A DNA stretch of 51,178 bases, taken from NCBI GenBank assembly GCA_900547455.1, contig URGV01000013.1, positions 1 through 51,178 on the forward strand, given 5' to 3'. A model generated the notes under the pieces. That model had not been told where the DNA came from, searched no databases, and saw only the letters and a list, made by a program, of their open reading frames with translations. This document shows positions 32,068 through 42,281 of this stretch, one piece after another. Both the position numbers and the translations under genes were made by a program. How positions within the stretch are numbered: the stretch's first letter is position 1; the number at the start of each line of letters is the position of its first letter. Source of the stretch: an uncultured Oscillospiraceae bacterium. GTDB taxonomy: Bacteria > Bacillota > Clostridia > Oscillospirales > Ruminococcaceae.

Positions 32068-32811
32068 ATGGCCGAAGCTGCCCAGCTTTTTTCCAAAAAG
32101 GCCGACGATTACCGGTCCGGCCGCACCCATTATCCCAAGGCGATCGCGTCCATCCTGCGGGAGCTGGAGCTGCCTGGAAACAAAGCAGTCGACGCCGGAT
32201 GCGGCACCGGTATCTTTTCTCAGCTGCTTTTGGACTGCGGCTTTACTGTCTATGGCGTCGAGCCCAACGCCGAGATGCTCTGTGCAGCCAAAGAACAACT
32301 GCATTGTTCCCAATTTGTTCCCATCCAATCGACAGCGGAAGAGATTCCGCTGCCCGACCATTCGGTGGACTTTATTTGTGCGGCACAATCCTTCCACTGG
32401 TTTGACCGCGACGCCTTTCAGCTTTGCTGCAACCGCCTGCTCCGGCCGGGCGGAAAAATCGCTCTTATCTGGAACACCAAAGACCCAGCCCATCCCCTGA
32501 TGCAGGACTATCAGACAATCTGCCGTTCGCTGTGCGAGCGATTCCACGGCTTTCACAACGGGCTGGACCTAACCGGTCCCGCCGTCACCGGCTTCTTTCA
32601 AACCGCTCCTCAGATACACCGCCTGCAAAATCCGCAGACACGCTCCCGGAAACAGTTTTTTCACTGGTGCCTTTCTTCCTCCTATTCGCCCAGACCTGGG
32701 GAGCCTGTCTACAACGACTTTCTGCGCTGTGTCGGGGATCTGTTTGACCAGTATCAGTGCGCGGGACAGATCATTCTTCCTTCTCAAACACTCCTTTATA
32801 TCGGCGACTAA
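32068..32811 (+). CDS. Class I SAM-dependent methyltransferase
   Basis: A 247-residue methyltransferase of the UbiE/type 11 fold. Motif I is AVDAGCGTGIFSQLL (about 41-55); the acidic residue binding the SAM ribose is in YGVEPNAEML; motif III/IV is around SVDFICAAQSFHWFD, and LLRPGGKIALIW is the post-IV loop. The ATG at 32068 has AAGGAGG seven bases upstream; frames from 32008 overlap the promoter. Substrate not readable; the FHWFD variant is common in small-molecule methyltransferases. Confidence 0.88.
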   Translation: MAEAAQLFSKKADDYRSGRTHYPKAIASILRELELPGNKAVDAGCGTGIFSQLLLDCGFTVYGVEPNAEMLCAAKEQLHCSQFVPIQSTAEEIPLPDHSVDFICAAQSFHWFDRDAFQLCCNRLLRPGGKIALIWNTKDPAHPLMQDYQTICRSLCERFHGFHNGLDLTGPAVTGFFQTAPQIHRLQNPQTRSRKQFFHWCLSSSYSPRPGEPVYNDFLRCVGDLFDQYQCAGQIILPSQTLLYIGD

Positions 32812-32818
32812 TCGATGA

Positions 32819-32867
32819 CGAGGGAGAGGGGAAAGCAAAATTTGCTTTCCCCTCTCCCTCGTTTTTA
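32819..32867. terminator. Bidirectional terminator between methyltransferase and glgA
   Basis: A perfect stem of about 20 bp (32819-32839 with 32841-32861) followed by TTTTT on the plus strand; the convergent glycogen operon ends just beyond. Confidence 0.9.
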
Positions 32868-32876
32868 TGATACAGA

Positions 32877-34298
32877 CTAATCTTTCATAATTCTTTTGTA
32901 CATATCGACATATTCGTTTGCCGATTTGTTCCAGCTGAAGTCGCTGTTCATCGCGTTGACCATCGCCTGATTCCACAGCGGCTTGTTGCCGTACAGGCCC
33001 TCTGCGCGCTGGATAGCACCGAGCATATCGTGCGCGTTGTAGGTCTTGAAGGTAAAGCCGTTGCCGTTGTCTCCGCCCATGTCGTGGATGCTGTCCTTGA
33101 GGCCGCCGGTCTCGCGGACAATCGGCAGGGTGCCATAACGGGCTGCAACCATTTGAGCCAGACCGCAGGGCTCGCTCTTGGAAGGCATCAGGAAGGCGTC
33201 GGCGCCGGCGTAAATCTTCTTGGAGAGATTTGGCAGGAAGCCAATCTTGACCGCCACGCGGCCCGGATAGCGGCTCTGCATCTGATTAAAGAAGTTTTCA
33301 TAGTCCGCATCGCCCGAGCCGAGCAGGACGAAGGCGACGTTGTCCCGCATCAAGATGTCGAAGATGTACTTGACCAGATCCAGGCCCTTGTGGGATACCA
33401 GGCGGGAAACCATGCCGATCAGCATTCGGTTTTCGTCCGGCTCCAGGCCCATCTCCTTCATCAGCTCGATCTTGTTGACCTGCTTATCCTCCAGCGAATG
33501 GACGTCATAATTTTTGTAGATGTCCTCGTCGGTCTTTGGATTGTTGGCCTGCACGTCGATACCGTTGAGGATGCCGACCACACGATCGCCCTTGGCGTTG
33601 AGAATCGGGTCCAGGCCGTGCGAGAACCACGGGTCGTGGATCTCCATTGCGTAGCTTGGGCTTACTGTGTTGACGATGTTGACCTGCATGATCGCCGCCT
33701 TCATCATGTTCAGGCAGCCGTTATATTCCAGCACCGGATTTTGGTATTCCGGAATACCAAGCACATCCCAGGCAATCTCCATGCCGTACTGCCCCTGATA
33801 CTGGATGTTGTGGATGGTGAACACCGTCTTGATATCGTGGTATTTGGGAATGCCGCGGTAGAAAGTGTTCAGATAAACCGGCACCAGCGCGGTGTGCCAA
33901 TCGTTGGCATGGACGATGTCCGGGTCAAAGTCAATGTAGTTGAGCATCTCCATCGCCGCCTTGGAGAAGAAGGCGAAGCGCTCCGCGTCGTCGTAGTAGC
34001 CGTACAGATTGTCCCGCTTAAAGTAATACTCGTTGTCCAGGAAGTAGTAGACAACTCCCTGATGGCGGGCCTTGAAAACGCCGCAGTACTGGTTTCTCCA
34101 GGCCAGCGGAACGTTAAAGTTGCGCACAAACTCCATCCGCTCGCGGAACTGCTGCGGGATGTTTTTATAAAGCGGAATGACCACCCGGCACTCGTTGCCG
34201 GTGTCGCAAAGTGCCTTTGGCAGTGAACCTGCCACATCCGCCAATCCTCCCGAGGCGATAAAGGGTCTGGCCTCACTTGCCACAAACAATATTTTCAT
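32877..34298 (-). CDS. glgA: Glycogen synthase
   Basis: A 473-residue GT5 glycogen synthase that adds glucose from ADP-glucose to the growing glycogen chain. The N-terminal ADP-glucose loop reads SEARPFIASGGLADVAGSLPKAL, the usual K-x-G-G-L lysine being replaced here by A-S-G-G-L. The C-terminal MPSKSEPCGLAQMVAARYGTLPIVRETGGL segment with its catalytic glutamate is intact. The ATG at 34298 follows AAGGGGG. It is the last gene of the glg operon, 89 bases after glgD, with a hairpin in between. Confidence 0.95.
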   Translation of the reverse strand: MKILFVASEARPFIASGGLADVAGSLPKALCDTGNECRVVIPLYKNIPQQFRERMEFVRNFNVPLAWRNQYCGVFKARHQGVVYYFLDNEYYFKRDNLYGYYDDAERFAFFSKAAMEMLNYIDFDPDIVHANDWHTALVPVYLNTFYRGIPKYHDIKTVFTIHNIQYQGQYGMEIAWDVLGIPEYQNPVLEYNGCLNMMKAAIMQVNIVNTVSPSYAMEIHDPWFSHGLDPILNAKGDRVVGILNGIDVQANNPKTDEDIYKNYDVHSLEDKQVNKIELMKEMGLEPDENRMLIGMVSRLVSHKGLDLVKYIFDILMRDNVAFVLLGSGDADYENFFNQMQSRYPGRVAVKIGFLPNLSKKIYAGADAFLMPSKSEPCGLAQMVAARYGTLPIVRETGGLKDSIHDMGGDNGNGFTFKTYNAHDMLGAIQRAEGLYGNKPLWNQAMVNAMNSDFSWNKSANEYVDMYKRIMKD

Positions 34299-34334
34299 TC
34301 AGGATACCCCCTTTTCCCTGCTGTCTGTTCATAT

Positions 34335-34379
34335 TTTCAAAAAGGGAAGTCCCTCCTTGAACAGGAAGGAGGGAGCTTC
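34335..34379 (-). terminator. Hairpin between glgD and glgA
   Basis: GAAG-TCCCTCCTT (34346-34358) pairs with AAGGAGGGA-CTTC (34366-34379), followed on the minus strand by TTTTTGAAAA. It could reduce glgA relative to upstream genes as a partial terminator, or protect the mRNA end. Confidence 0.55.
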
Positions 34380-34387
34380 TCCGGCTG

Positions 34388-35503
34388 TTATATCGCTGTG
34401 CCCTTTTCCACAAAGAACGGATATTCCTTGCAGCCCATCAGCTTTCTGGAATCGCGGATCATGACGTCCTTGTCGGTGACCACGCAGTCGAGTTGGCAGT
34501 TTTCTCCAACCACCGTGCCCTGCATGATGATCGAATTTTTGACCACTGCGCCGCGGCCGATCTTGACCCCACGGAAGATGATCGAATTTTCGACGGTGCC
34601 CTCAATGACGCAGCCATCGGCGATCACCGAATTTTTAGCCTTGGCGTTGATGCCGTATTTGACAGGCACCTCGTCACGGACCTTGGTGTAGACCGGACGC
34701 TCCGGCGGGAACAGCTCCCTGCGGACCTGCGGGTCCAGCAGCTCCATGTTGCAGTCGAAATAGGACTGCAGCGAATTGATGTTTGCCACATAACCGGTAT
34801 ATTCATAGCCGTAAATCTTCAGCTGTTTGCTGCCCATCTGCAGCACACCCTGGGTGAAGCTGTAAAAGTTGGCGCTGGCGGCGTCTCCGATGATCCGCTC
34901 CAGCAGGCGCTTGTCGATGACGGTGACGTTCAGCAGCACATTGCCCTGCTGCACCTCCGGGTTGACATAGGCGCCGTTCACCCTTCTGTTCTCATCCATG
35001 CTGATGGTGGTGACGTCCCGATGGATCGATTCGGTGATCGGTTTATTTTTATAGACCACCGTGACGTCGGCATCCTTTTCTTTATGATAGCGGATAATGT
35101 CGCTGTAGTCGATCGAAGCGATGTTGTCACAGTCGGTCATGATGACCAGCTCCGCCTTGGATTCCTTGATATAGGTGTAGATATTGCCCAGAGCCTCCAG
35201 CCTGCCGCGGTAATAAACCGACTCCTGGCGGCCATAAGGAGGCAGGATTGTCAGACCGCCCTTTTTACGGGAGAGATCCCACTCCTTGCCAGTCCCCACA
35301 TGATCCATCAGAGACTGAAAGTTGCTCTTGGTGATAATTCCAACATCCTTCACGCCGGAATTGATCATATTGGAAAGCACAAAATCGACTAGACGGTATC
35401 TTCCGCCAAACGGCACAGACGCCATTGTGCGGTGCTCTGTGATTTTGCCCATCATCGAATCGTGCATATTGGAAAATACGATTCCCAGTGTCTTACTCAT
35501 CAT
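34388..35503 (-). CDS. glgD: ADP-glucose pyrophosphorylase-like subunit GlgD
   Basis: A 371-residue GlgC homologue found beside GlgC in Firmicutes; in Geobacillus and related species it is a subunit that raises GlgC activity. The nucleotide-binding GGxGxRL loop of GlgC is replaced by [13 protein letters not shown], so it is unlikely to be catalytic alone. The C-terminal left-handed beta-helix ([25 protein letters not shown]) is kept. It starts at 35503 (ATG ATG) with GGAGG upstream and overlaps the glgC stop by 11 bases. Confidence 0.94.
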   Translation of the reverse strand: MMSKTLGIVFSNMHDSMMGKITEHRTMASVPFGGRYRLVDFVLSNMINSGVKDVGIITKSNFQSLMDHVGTGKEWDLSRKKGGLTILPPYGRQESVYYRGRLEALGNIYTYIKESKAELVIMTDCDNIASIDYSDIIRYHKEKDADVTVVYKNKPITESIHRDVTTISMDENRRVNGAYVNPEVQQGNVLLNVTVIDKRLLERIIGDAASANFYSFTQGVLQMGSKQLKIYGYEYTGYVANINSLQSYFDCNMELLDPQVRRELFPPERPVYTKVRDEVPVKYGINAKAKNSVIADGCVIEGTVENSIIFRGVKIGRGAVVKNSIIMQGTVVGENCQLDCVVTDKDVMIRDSRKLMGCKEYPFFVEKGTAI

Positions 35504-36719
35504 CGCCGCTCACCTCCGGTACATCCTTCTCAATCATTGCCTTGGCCGGCACCTTGGCGCCCTTGCCGATCTGGATTCCCTTGGCAATGACCGTTACGCC
35601 CCAGTTCTGTTTGTCCTCCATGTTTTCCGGACGGCAGCCAACCAAAGCGTTCTCTCCTACCACAACGTCCTCTGCTACGATCGAATACTCGACCACCGCG
35701 CCCGCCTTAATCACCGAGCCCGGCATCACGATGCTGTCGTGAACCACCGCACCCTTTTCTACGGTGACGCCGGCAAACAGGATGGAGAAGTCCACCTCGC
35801 CCTCGACGTAGCAGCCCTCGCTGATCATGGCGTTCTGGGTCACCGCGCCGTCCGCCACATACTGCGGCGGCATAACCGGATTTCTGGCGTAGATCTTCCA
35901 GCTGTCGTCGTACAGGTCCAGCGGGACGTTTGGATCCAGCAGGTCCATGTTGGCCTCCCACAGCGAATCGATGGTGCCGACGTCCTTCCAGTAGCCCTCA
36001 AAGGCGTAGGCGTACATCCGCTCGCCGTTCTGGAGCATGGCCGGGATGACGTTTTTGCCAAAGTCATTTTCCGAATCGGGGTTGGCCTCGTCCTCCTCCA
36101 GATACTTTTTCAGCTTACTCCAGGTGAAGATGTAGATGCCCATCGAGGCCAGGTTGCTCTTTGGCTCCTTTGGCTTCTCGGCAAATTCATAGATCTTCTT
36201 GTCCTCGTCGCAGGCCATGATACCAAAGCGGGAAGCCTCCTCCCACGGCACCTCCATAACGGCGATGGTGCAGTCCGCCTGCTTTTCCTTGTGGAATTCC
36301 AGCATCTTGGAATAGTCCATCTTGTAGATGTGGTCACCCGAAAGGATGACGACGTAGGACGGATCATAGCGGTTGATGAAGTTGATGTTCTGATAGATGG
36401 CGTTGGCCGTGCCGGTGTACCAGTTGGAATTGGAGATCTTTTGGTACGGCGGCAGGACATAGACGCCGCCATGGATGCGGTCCAGGTCCCAGGGCTGGCC
36501 GTTGCCGATGTACTCGTTGAGCTCCAGCGGCTGATACTGGGTCAGCACGCCGACGGTATCGATGCCGGAATTGACGCAGTTGGAAAGTGGGAAATCGATA
36601 ATGCGGTATTTCCCTCCAAATGGTACAGCCGGCTTAGCGACATTTCTGGTCAGCGCATACAGGCGGCTTCCCTGTCCGCCCGCCAGAAGCATCGCGATCC
36701 ACTCTTTTTTTGCGATCAT
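35493..36719 (-). CDS. glgC: Glucose-1-phosphate adenylyltransferase
   Basis: A 408-residue enzyme making ADP-glucose from ATP and glucose 1-phosphate, the committed step of glycogen synthesis. The N-terminal nucleotide loop [15 protein letters not shown], the substrate segment [15 protein letters not shown], the [10 protein letters not shown] aspartate motif and the EFAEKPKEP lysine motif are all intact, followed by a beta-helix domain. The ATG at 36719 has GAGGAGG. It follows glgB by 42 bases and overlaps glgD. Confidence 0.96.
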   Translation of the reverse strand: MIAKKEWIAMLLAGGQGSRLYALTRNVAKPAVPFGGKYRIIDFPLSNCVNSGIDTVGVLTQYQPLELNEYIGNGQPWDLDRIHGGVYVLPPYQKISNSNWYTGTANAIYQNINFINRYDPSYVVILSGDHIYKMDYSKMLEFHKEKQADCTIAVMEVPWEEASRFGIMACDEDKKIYEFAEKPKEPKSNLASMGIYIFTWSKLKKYLEEDEANPDSENDFGKNVIPAMLQNGERMYAYAFEGYWKDVGTIDSLWEANMDLLDPNVPLDLYDDSWKIYARNPVMPPQYVADGAVTQNAMISEGCYVEGEVDFSILFAGVTVEKGAVVHDSIVMPGSVIKAGAVVEYSIVAEDVVVGENALVGCRPENMEDKQNWGVTVIAKGIQIGKGAKVPAKAMIEKDVPEVSGDDE

Positions 36720-36761
36720 GGGTTATCCTCCTCTGACTCAAACTCTATCATCAAGTTCGGT

Positions 36762-37037
36762 TTATTCTTCTATCTTTTCTGCCGCTTTTTTACGGGTCCG
36801 CTTTGGCTTTTCCTCGGTCTTTTCCTTGACTGCAGCCGTTTTTTTGCGGGTAGTCTTGGGTTTCTCCTGCGCAGCCTCCTCGCTGGTTGCCTTTTTGCGG
36901 GTGGTTTTAGGCTTCGTGGAGGCGGCTTTTTTGCGGGTGGTCTTTGGTTTTGGCTGTTCGGCAGCGGGTTCTGCTTCGGTTTCCGCCGAGCTGCTCTCCA
37001 CATCGATCACCTTTGGCTCCGGCTGGATGCTGGAAGG
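36762..37037 (-). repeat. GlgB C-terminal KPKTTRKK repeat region
   Basis: About 91 codons after the branching-enzyme domain code for an acidic segment (SSSAETEAEPAAE) and then four copies of a basic octamer separated by 4-12 residues. It ends in the normal stop, so it is an in-frame extension rather than a frameshift. Confidence 0.8.
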
Positions 37038-38918
37038 CTTCAGGTACATCACCGACATCGGTGGGATATCCACCGCGATCGAGTTGGACTTGCCGTGCAT
37101 GGCAATCTTTTCGGAGAGGATGATCTCCTTTTCCGGAATGCCCTTGCCGCCATAGCGGATGTCGTCCGAGCTGAAGGCAATCTCGTAGTTCTTTTCCTCC
37201 GGGATGCCGAAGCGGTAATCGTCGCGCTCCACCGGCGCGAAGTTGCAGATGGCGATGACGTCCTCCCCCTCGTCGTTGGTCCGGCGGAAGATGATGACGT
37301 TCTGGGTGTTGTCGTCGTGGACCAGCCACTGGAAACCGTCCCAGCTGTCGTCGATCTCCCACAGTGGGGAGTTGTCGAGGTAGAAGCGGTTCAGATCCTT
37401 GACAAAATTCTGCAGCTTGCGGTGGCTTTCGTAGGAAAGCAGCTGCCAATCCAACTCCTTCTCAAAGTTCCACTCGATAAACTGACCAAACTCCTGGCCC
37501 ATGAACAGCAGCTTCTTGCCCGGATGGGCCATCATGTAGCCAAACAGGGTGCGCATACCGGCAAACTTCTGGCTGTACTCTCCCGGCATCTTGTTAATCA
37601 GCGAGCACTTGCCGTGCACCACCTCATCGTGGGAGAGCGGCAGGATGTAGTTTTCCGAGAAAGCGTACATCATGCTGAAGGTCAGTTTGTCATGATTGTA
37701 GGAACGGTAGATCGGGTCGAGCGATATGTAGCTGAGGATGTCATTCATCCAGCCCATGTTCCACTTGAAGTTAAAGCCAAGGCCTCCCACATACGGGGGC
37801 TTGGTGACCAGCGGCCAGGCCGAGGATTCCTCCGCGATCATCAGCACATCGCTGTGCTCGCTGAGGATGGCGGAATTGAGTTTCTTTAAAAATTCCACCG
37901 CCTCCAGGTTCTCGTTGCCGCCGTGGACGTTGGGCGTCCACTCCCAGGACTCTCTGCCGTAGTCCAGATACAGCATCGAGGCCACCGCGTCAACCCGCAG
38001 GCCGTCGATGTGGAACTTCTCGACCCAGAACATCGCGCTGGAAACCAGGAAGCTCTGCACCTCGGGGCGGCCAAAGTCGAAGATGCGGGTACCCCAATGC
38101 GGATGCTCCCGCTTCTGCGGATCCTGATACTCATAGCACTGGGTTCCGTCAAACTCGTACAGCCCCTGCTCGTCCTTCGGGAAGTGGGCCGGCACCCAGT
38201 CCATGATGACGCCGATGTTGTTCTCATGGAACTTATTGACAAAGTACATGAAGTCCTTCGGTGTGCCGTAACGGGATGTGGCCGCGAAATAGCCGGTAAC
38301 CTGATAGCCCCAGGAGGCGTCGAACGGATACTCGGTGACCGGCATCAGTTCGATGTGGGTGTAGCCCATCTCCTTGACATATTCGACCAGCTCGTCCGCA
38401 ATCTTGCGGTAATCGAAGAATTTGCCGTCCTCATACTGCCGCCAGGAACCGAGATTGACCTCATAGATATTGATCGGCTCGCCGACATGGTTCTGCAGAC
38501 GGCGCTTTTCCATCCACGCCTGGTCCTTCCACGGATATTTTCCCAGCTCATAGAAACGGGAAGCCGACTCCGGACGTGTCTGCATATGATATGCGTACGG
38601 ATCGGTTTTTAGTACCACATCCCCCGATGGGGTTTCGATGCTGTACTTATACATGTCGTACTGCTTGATCTCCGGGACAAAGCCCTCCCACAGACCGTTT
38701 TCGCTGATTTTCTCCATCGGGTCGCAGCTGCGGTCCCAGCTGTTGAAGTCCCCGACCACCGAAACGCTGTGGGCATGCGGCGCCCACACACGGAAAACGG
38801 CGCCGGAAACGCCCTTTCTTTTGGACGAGTGGGATCCCATAAACTCATATGCCTTAAAATTTGTTCCCTGATGGAACAGATAGATCGGCACCTCGTCTTT
38901 TTTATTCACCTTGTACAC
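36762..38918 (-). CDS. glgB: Glycogen branching enzyme with basic repeat tail
   Basis: A 718-residue GH13 branching enzyme. An N-terminal CBM48 (FRVWAPHAHSVSVVGDFNSW) precedes the catalytic barrel, whose nucleophile lies in DGLRVDAVASMLYLDYG, the acid/base in IAEESSAWP and the third aspartate in LSHDEVVHGK. Usual length is about 630-670. Residues from about 628 on are an extra tail: an acidic stretch, then four KPKTTRKK or KPKRTRKK units in a Lys/Ala/Thr/Glu-rich region. The start is GTG at 38918 with GAGGGGG eight bases upstream. It is first in the glg operon. Confidence 0.94.
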   Translation of the reverse strand: MYKVNKKDEVPIYLFHQGTNFKAYEFMGSHSSKRKGVSGAVFRVWAPHAHSVSVVGDFNSWDRSCDPMEKISENGLWEGFVPEIKQYDMYKYSIETPSGDVVLKTDPYAYHMQTRPESASRFYELGKYPWKDQAWMEKRRLQNHVGEPINIYEVNLGSWRQYEDGKFFDYRKIADELVEYVKEMGYTHIELMPVTEYPFDASWGYQVTGYFAATSRYGTPKDFMYFVNKFHENNIGVIMDWVPAHFPKDEQGLYEFDGTQCYEYQDPQKREHPHWGTRIFDFGRPEVQSFLVSSAMFWVEKFHIDGLRVDAVASMLYLDYGRESWEWTPNVHGGNENLEAVEFLKKLNSAILSEHSDVLMIAEESSAWPLVTKPPYVGGLGFNFKWNMGWMNDILSYISLDPIYRSYNHDKLTFSMMYAFSENYILPLSHDEVVHGKCSLINKMPGEYSQKFAGMRTLFGYMMAHPGKKLLFMGQEFGQFIEWNFEKELDWQLLSYESHRKLQNFVKDLNRFYLDNSPLWEIDDSWDGFQWLVHDDNTQNVIIFRRTNDEGEDVIAICNFAPVERDDYRFGIPEEKNYEIAFSSDDIRYGGKGIPEKEIILSEKIAMHGKSNSIAVDIPPMSVMYLKPSSIQPEPKVIDVESSSAETEAEPAAEQPKPKTTRKKAASTKPKTTRKKATSEEAAQEKPKTTRKKTAAVKEKTEEKPKRTRKKAAEKIEE

Positions 38919-38945
38919 ACTATCAACCCCCTCGTGTTTAGCCTT

Positions 38946-38974
38946 ATCATAGCAGAATTTCTGTCTTTTTTCAA
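38946..38974 (-). promoter_or_regulatory. Promoter of the glgBCDA operon
   Basis: TTGAAA (38969-38974), 17-bp spacer and extended TGCTATGAT (-10 TATGAT, 38946-38951) on the minus strand, 28 bases ahead of the glgB GTG. Confidence 0.8.
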
Positions 38975-39021
38975 GCTTTTATTGTATAAAATCATGAAAT
39001 ATCATTTTGGGTTTTCCTGCA

Positions 39022-39044
39022 ACTTTGTTGTATATTAACAAAGT
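39022..39044. promoter_or_regulatory. Palindrome upstream of the glg promoter
   Basis: ACTTTGTT (39022-39029) and AACAAAGT (39037-39044) are perfect arms around GTATATT, 48 bp upstream of the -35. It looks like a dimeric repressor or activator site. The rest of 38975-39263 is AT-rich with T-runs and no gene. Confidence 0.4.
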
Positions 39045-39263
39045 CTTTCTCTTTCCAATGTCTCTCGAAAGATATTTTTTTATCATTCCCGGCAATCAGG
39101 CACCCTTTTTTTAGTAAAAAAAACGGCAAAAAAAGAATGTTGAACTGTTTTTTATCTCTATTCTAGTGCAGATTTTACAAATCGCTTTTTGGTTTATCCT
39201 ATCATATTTCTTTACAAAAATTTTATCGAAAGAGAAGGATTTTTTTGAAAAATTTAAAGCAGC

Positions 39264-39297
39264 AAAAAAGGCGGGCCCTAACAGCTCCGCCTTTTTT
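39264..39297 (-). terminator. Terminator of gap
   Basis: AAAAAAGGCGG/CCGCCTTTTTT stem, T-run on the minus strand, 16 bases past the gap stop. Confidence 0.88.
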
Positions 39298-39312
39298 ATT
39301 CTTATCAAATTG

Positions 39313-40371
<1,059 letters not shown>

Positions 40372-40375
40372 CTAT

Positions 40376-40404
40376 ATATTACCCTATTTTTGGAAAATAT
40401 ACAA
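40376..40404 (-). promoter_or_regulatory. Promoter of gap
   Basis: TTGTAT (40399-40404), 17-bp spacer, TAATAT (40376-40381) on the minus strand. Just upstream (40410-40430) is TTTGTTATATTTTTAACCAAA, partly like the palindrome near the glg promoter. Nothing else is seen in 40431-40549. Confidence 0.65.
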
Positions 40405-40549
40405 TCCCTTTGTTATATTTTTAACCAAAATTTATCACTTTAATCCGTTTGCCCTCCCCTTTCCTTGTCATTTTGTACATCCTGACACAGCCCCTTTCCG
40501 GTCTGTCACCGCATCCGTCTTTTTTCCATAAGCTGGAATGAGATTTTAT

Positions 40550-40578
40550 TTGCTTTTTTGTGCGGAATTCGCTATACT
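40550..40578 (+). promoter_or_regulatory. Promoter of the degenerate kinase gene
   Basis: TTGCTT (40550-40555), 17-bp spacer, TATACT (40573-40578), giving a leader of about 110 bases. Confidence 0.65.
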
Positions 40579-40697
40579 AATGCTTAGCAGCATTTGTCAA
40601 AATGTGTCGTTTTTTGTCGAATTTTCAGCACGCGTATATTTGGCCCCGGATTTGGCAGGATAACCAGCAGAAGGCGGCAGGCAGAAAGAGGTGCAAC

Positions 40698-41873
40698 ATG
40701 CAGCAGGATTTTCTAGCAAAAAATAAAGAACTCCTATCGTCCCTGATGGAGGCCTCGGACCGCCTCCCGCTCCCCATCGCTCTGGTGGACCAGGAGCTGT
40801 TGCAGTGCTGGGAAAACCAGTATCTGAAAAAACATTACCCATTTTTGTGCAGCAAGGACAATGTCCTCTCCCTGCTGCAGGGGTATGATGTCCGCTCGAT
40901 CATCCTCTCCCTGCAGAGCCAGGACGCCATCCTCTCCTGCCCATCCCGTGTGCCGATGGTCAACACCTCGCTGACCCTCTCTCCCATCTATGACAGCCAG
41001 CAGGTGCTGGTCGGCGCCGCCGTCCACTTCTCGGTCAATTCCCCCCAGATGTTTCCTACAGACGCCAACCGCTCTCAGCAGATGCTGCAGAACTTCAGCA
41101 CCACGCTGCGCGACCCGCTCAGTCTGATCTTTTCCATCATCTCCTCGATGGCCCGCCGGCTGGAGGTGGACGACGTGGAGTCCTGCGAGGTCATGCTGCA
41201 GGAAATCTACCACTCCTGCTACCACATGCTCAAATCCTGCAGCAGCCTGTCGGAATACGCCTCCTACGCCAACGGCCTGTCGCTGCTCAACTTAAAGCTG
41301 GTGCCGCTGAACCTGTACCTGGAGGACCTGTTCCACCATCTGCAGATGATGGTGCGGCGCAGCGGCATCCACCTCACCTACACCCTGCCACAGGAGCAGG
41401 TCGACCTGATGCTGGACACCGACAAACTGATGGTGGTGCTGGCAAGCCTTGTCTCCAACAGCATCGCCTTCTCGCAGGAATCCTGCGAGGAAAAGAAGGT
41501 GCACATCGAGGTGAGCGCCAGCAAACACTCGGTCCGCTTTGTGGTATCGGACAACGGCCTTGGCATCCCGCCCGAGGTGCTGCCCCGCGTCTTTGAGCCG
41601 TTCTTCACCAGCGGCCGCCGCGACCTGCAGCACACCCATCTGGGGCTGGGGCTGACATTATGCAAGCTGATTGTCAAACACCACCAGGGGGACATCTCGA
41701 TTCTCTCCACCTCGGAGGCGGGTACCTCGGTCAACTTCACTATCTCCCGCGACCTGAAAGGCGAGCAGGACCAGCGGCTGACCTTCTGCGACAATCCGCT
41801 CGACTACATCACCAACACCTATTCGCCGATCTACACCTATCTCTCCGACGTCTGTGAGTGGGTCAATCCATAA
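40698..41873 (+). CDS. Soluble histidine-kinase-like protein lacking the H-box histidine
   Basis: A 391-residue protein with no membrane segment. Residues 20-120 look like a PAS-type sensor. Residues 125-185 align with a dimerisation helix pair, but the H-box reads NFSTTLRDPLSLI (132-144): T135 stands where the phospho-accepting histidine belongs. The ATPase domain appears complete (N-box LVSNSIAFS with N254, G1 DNGLGIPPE at 285-293, G2 THLGLGLTLCKLI). A 40-residue C-terminal extension follows. The ATG at 40698 has AAAGAGGTG upstream. No response regulator is adjacent. It may bind ATP and a partner without self-phosphorylation, or use another residue. Confidence 0.8.
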   Translation: MQQDFLAKNKELLSSLMEASDRLPLPIALVDQELLQCWENQYLKKHYPFLCSKDNVLSLLQGYDVRSIILSLQSQDAILSCPSRVPMVNTSLTLSPIYDSQQVLVGAAVHFSVNSPQMFPTDANRSQQMLQNFSTTLRDPLSLIFSIISSMARRLEVDDVESCEVMLQEIYHSCYHMLKSCSSLSEYASYANGLSLLNLKLVPLNLYLEDLFHHLQMMVRRSGIHLTYTLPQEQVDLMLDTDKLMVVLASLVSNSIAFSQESCEEKKVHIEVSASKHSVRFVVSDNGLGIPPEVLPRVFEPFFTSGRRDLQHTHLGLGLTLCKLIVKHHQGDISILSTSEAGTSVNFTISRDLKGEQDQRLTFCDNPLDYITNTYSPIYTYLSDVCEWVNP

Positions 41874-41884
41874 GCGTTTTTCCG

Positions 41885-41920
41885 TCCCGCCGGTTTTTAA
41901 AAACCGGCGGGATTTTTATT
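41885..41920 (+). terminator. Terminator of the degenerate kinase gene
   Basis: TCCCGCCGGTTTTT/AAAAACCGGCGGGA stem followed by TTTTTATTTT. Confidence 0.92.
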
Positions 41921-41944
41921 TTCTCCCAAAATCTTTTTCCCCTA

Positions 41945-41973
41945 TTGACAAACACCCCAATCCGGTGTAACAT
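41945..41973 (+). promoter_or_regulatory. Promoter of the XRE-membrane protein pair
   Basis: A perfect TTGACA (41945-41950), 17-bp spacer and TAACAT (41968-41973). Confidence 0.8.
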
Positions 41974-42005
41974 GAAGGAAGCTTCATGTGAAGCAAGCTT
42001 CATGT
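41970..42005. promoter_or_regulatory. Operator half-sites overlapping the XRE promoter
   Basis: ACATGAAG (41970-41977) and CTTCATGT (41982-41989) form a palindrome with a four-base gap over the -10 and start site. A further CTTCATGT copy lies at 41998-42005. This is the layout expected for autorepression by the XRE protein encoded 18 bases downstream. Confidence 0.6.
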
Positions 42006-42023
42006 TCAGGAAGGGGCGATGGA

Positions 42024-42281
42024 TTGAAAAATCTGGTAAAGGAGCTGCGCACCGCGCACAAAATGACCCAGCAGCAGCTGGCAGAGCTGGTACATGTCTC
42101 GTCGCGGACAATCATCTCGCTGGAAAAGGGGCAGTACAACCCCTCCCTGCTGCTGGCCTACCGCATCGCAAAGGTCTTTGACACCAGTGTGGAGGAGCTG
42201 TACTGTCTGGAAGAAAATCTGGAGCTGGACGAAAAACAGTACCGGGAGCTTCAGACTAACGTCAGTAAAGGAGAACAATGA
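42024..42281 (+). CDS. XRE-family transcriptional regulator
   Basis: An 85-residue HTH_3 protein. The helix-turn-helix spans about 4-58 (MTQQQLAELVHVSSRTIISLEKG, the usual YNPSLLLAYRIAKVF next) and the rest is a short acidic tail. The start is TTG at 42024, with AAGGGG seven bases upstream. Its stop overlaps the ATG of the next gene by four bases. Together with the membrane protein it matches the common small-regulator plus small membrane-protein pair of Firmicutes. Palindromic sites at its promoter suggest self-control. Confidence 0.9.
   Translation: MKNLVKELRTAHKMTQQQLAELVHVSSRTIISLEKGQYNPSLLLAYRIAKVFDTSVEELYCLEENLELDEKQYRELQTNVSKGEQ

Noticed and set aside
35322..37889. Long open frame on the plus strand opposite glgD, glgC and glgB
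   Set aside because: It spans three well-defined genes on the other strand and shows no domain.
39022..39044. Rex redox-repressor site
   Set aside because: The arms resemble the TTGTTAA half-sites, but total length is one base short and the left half is incomplete.
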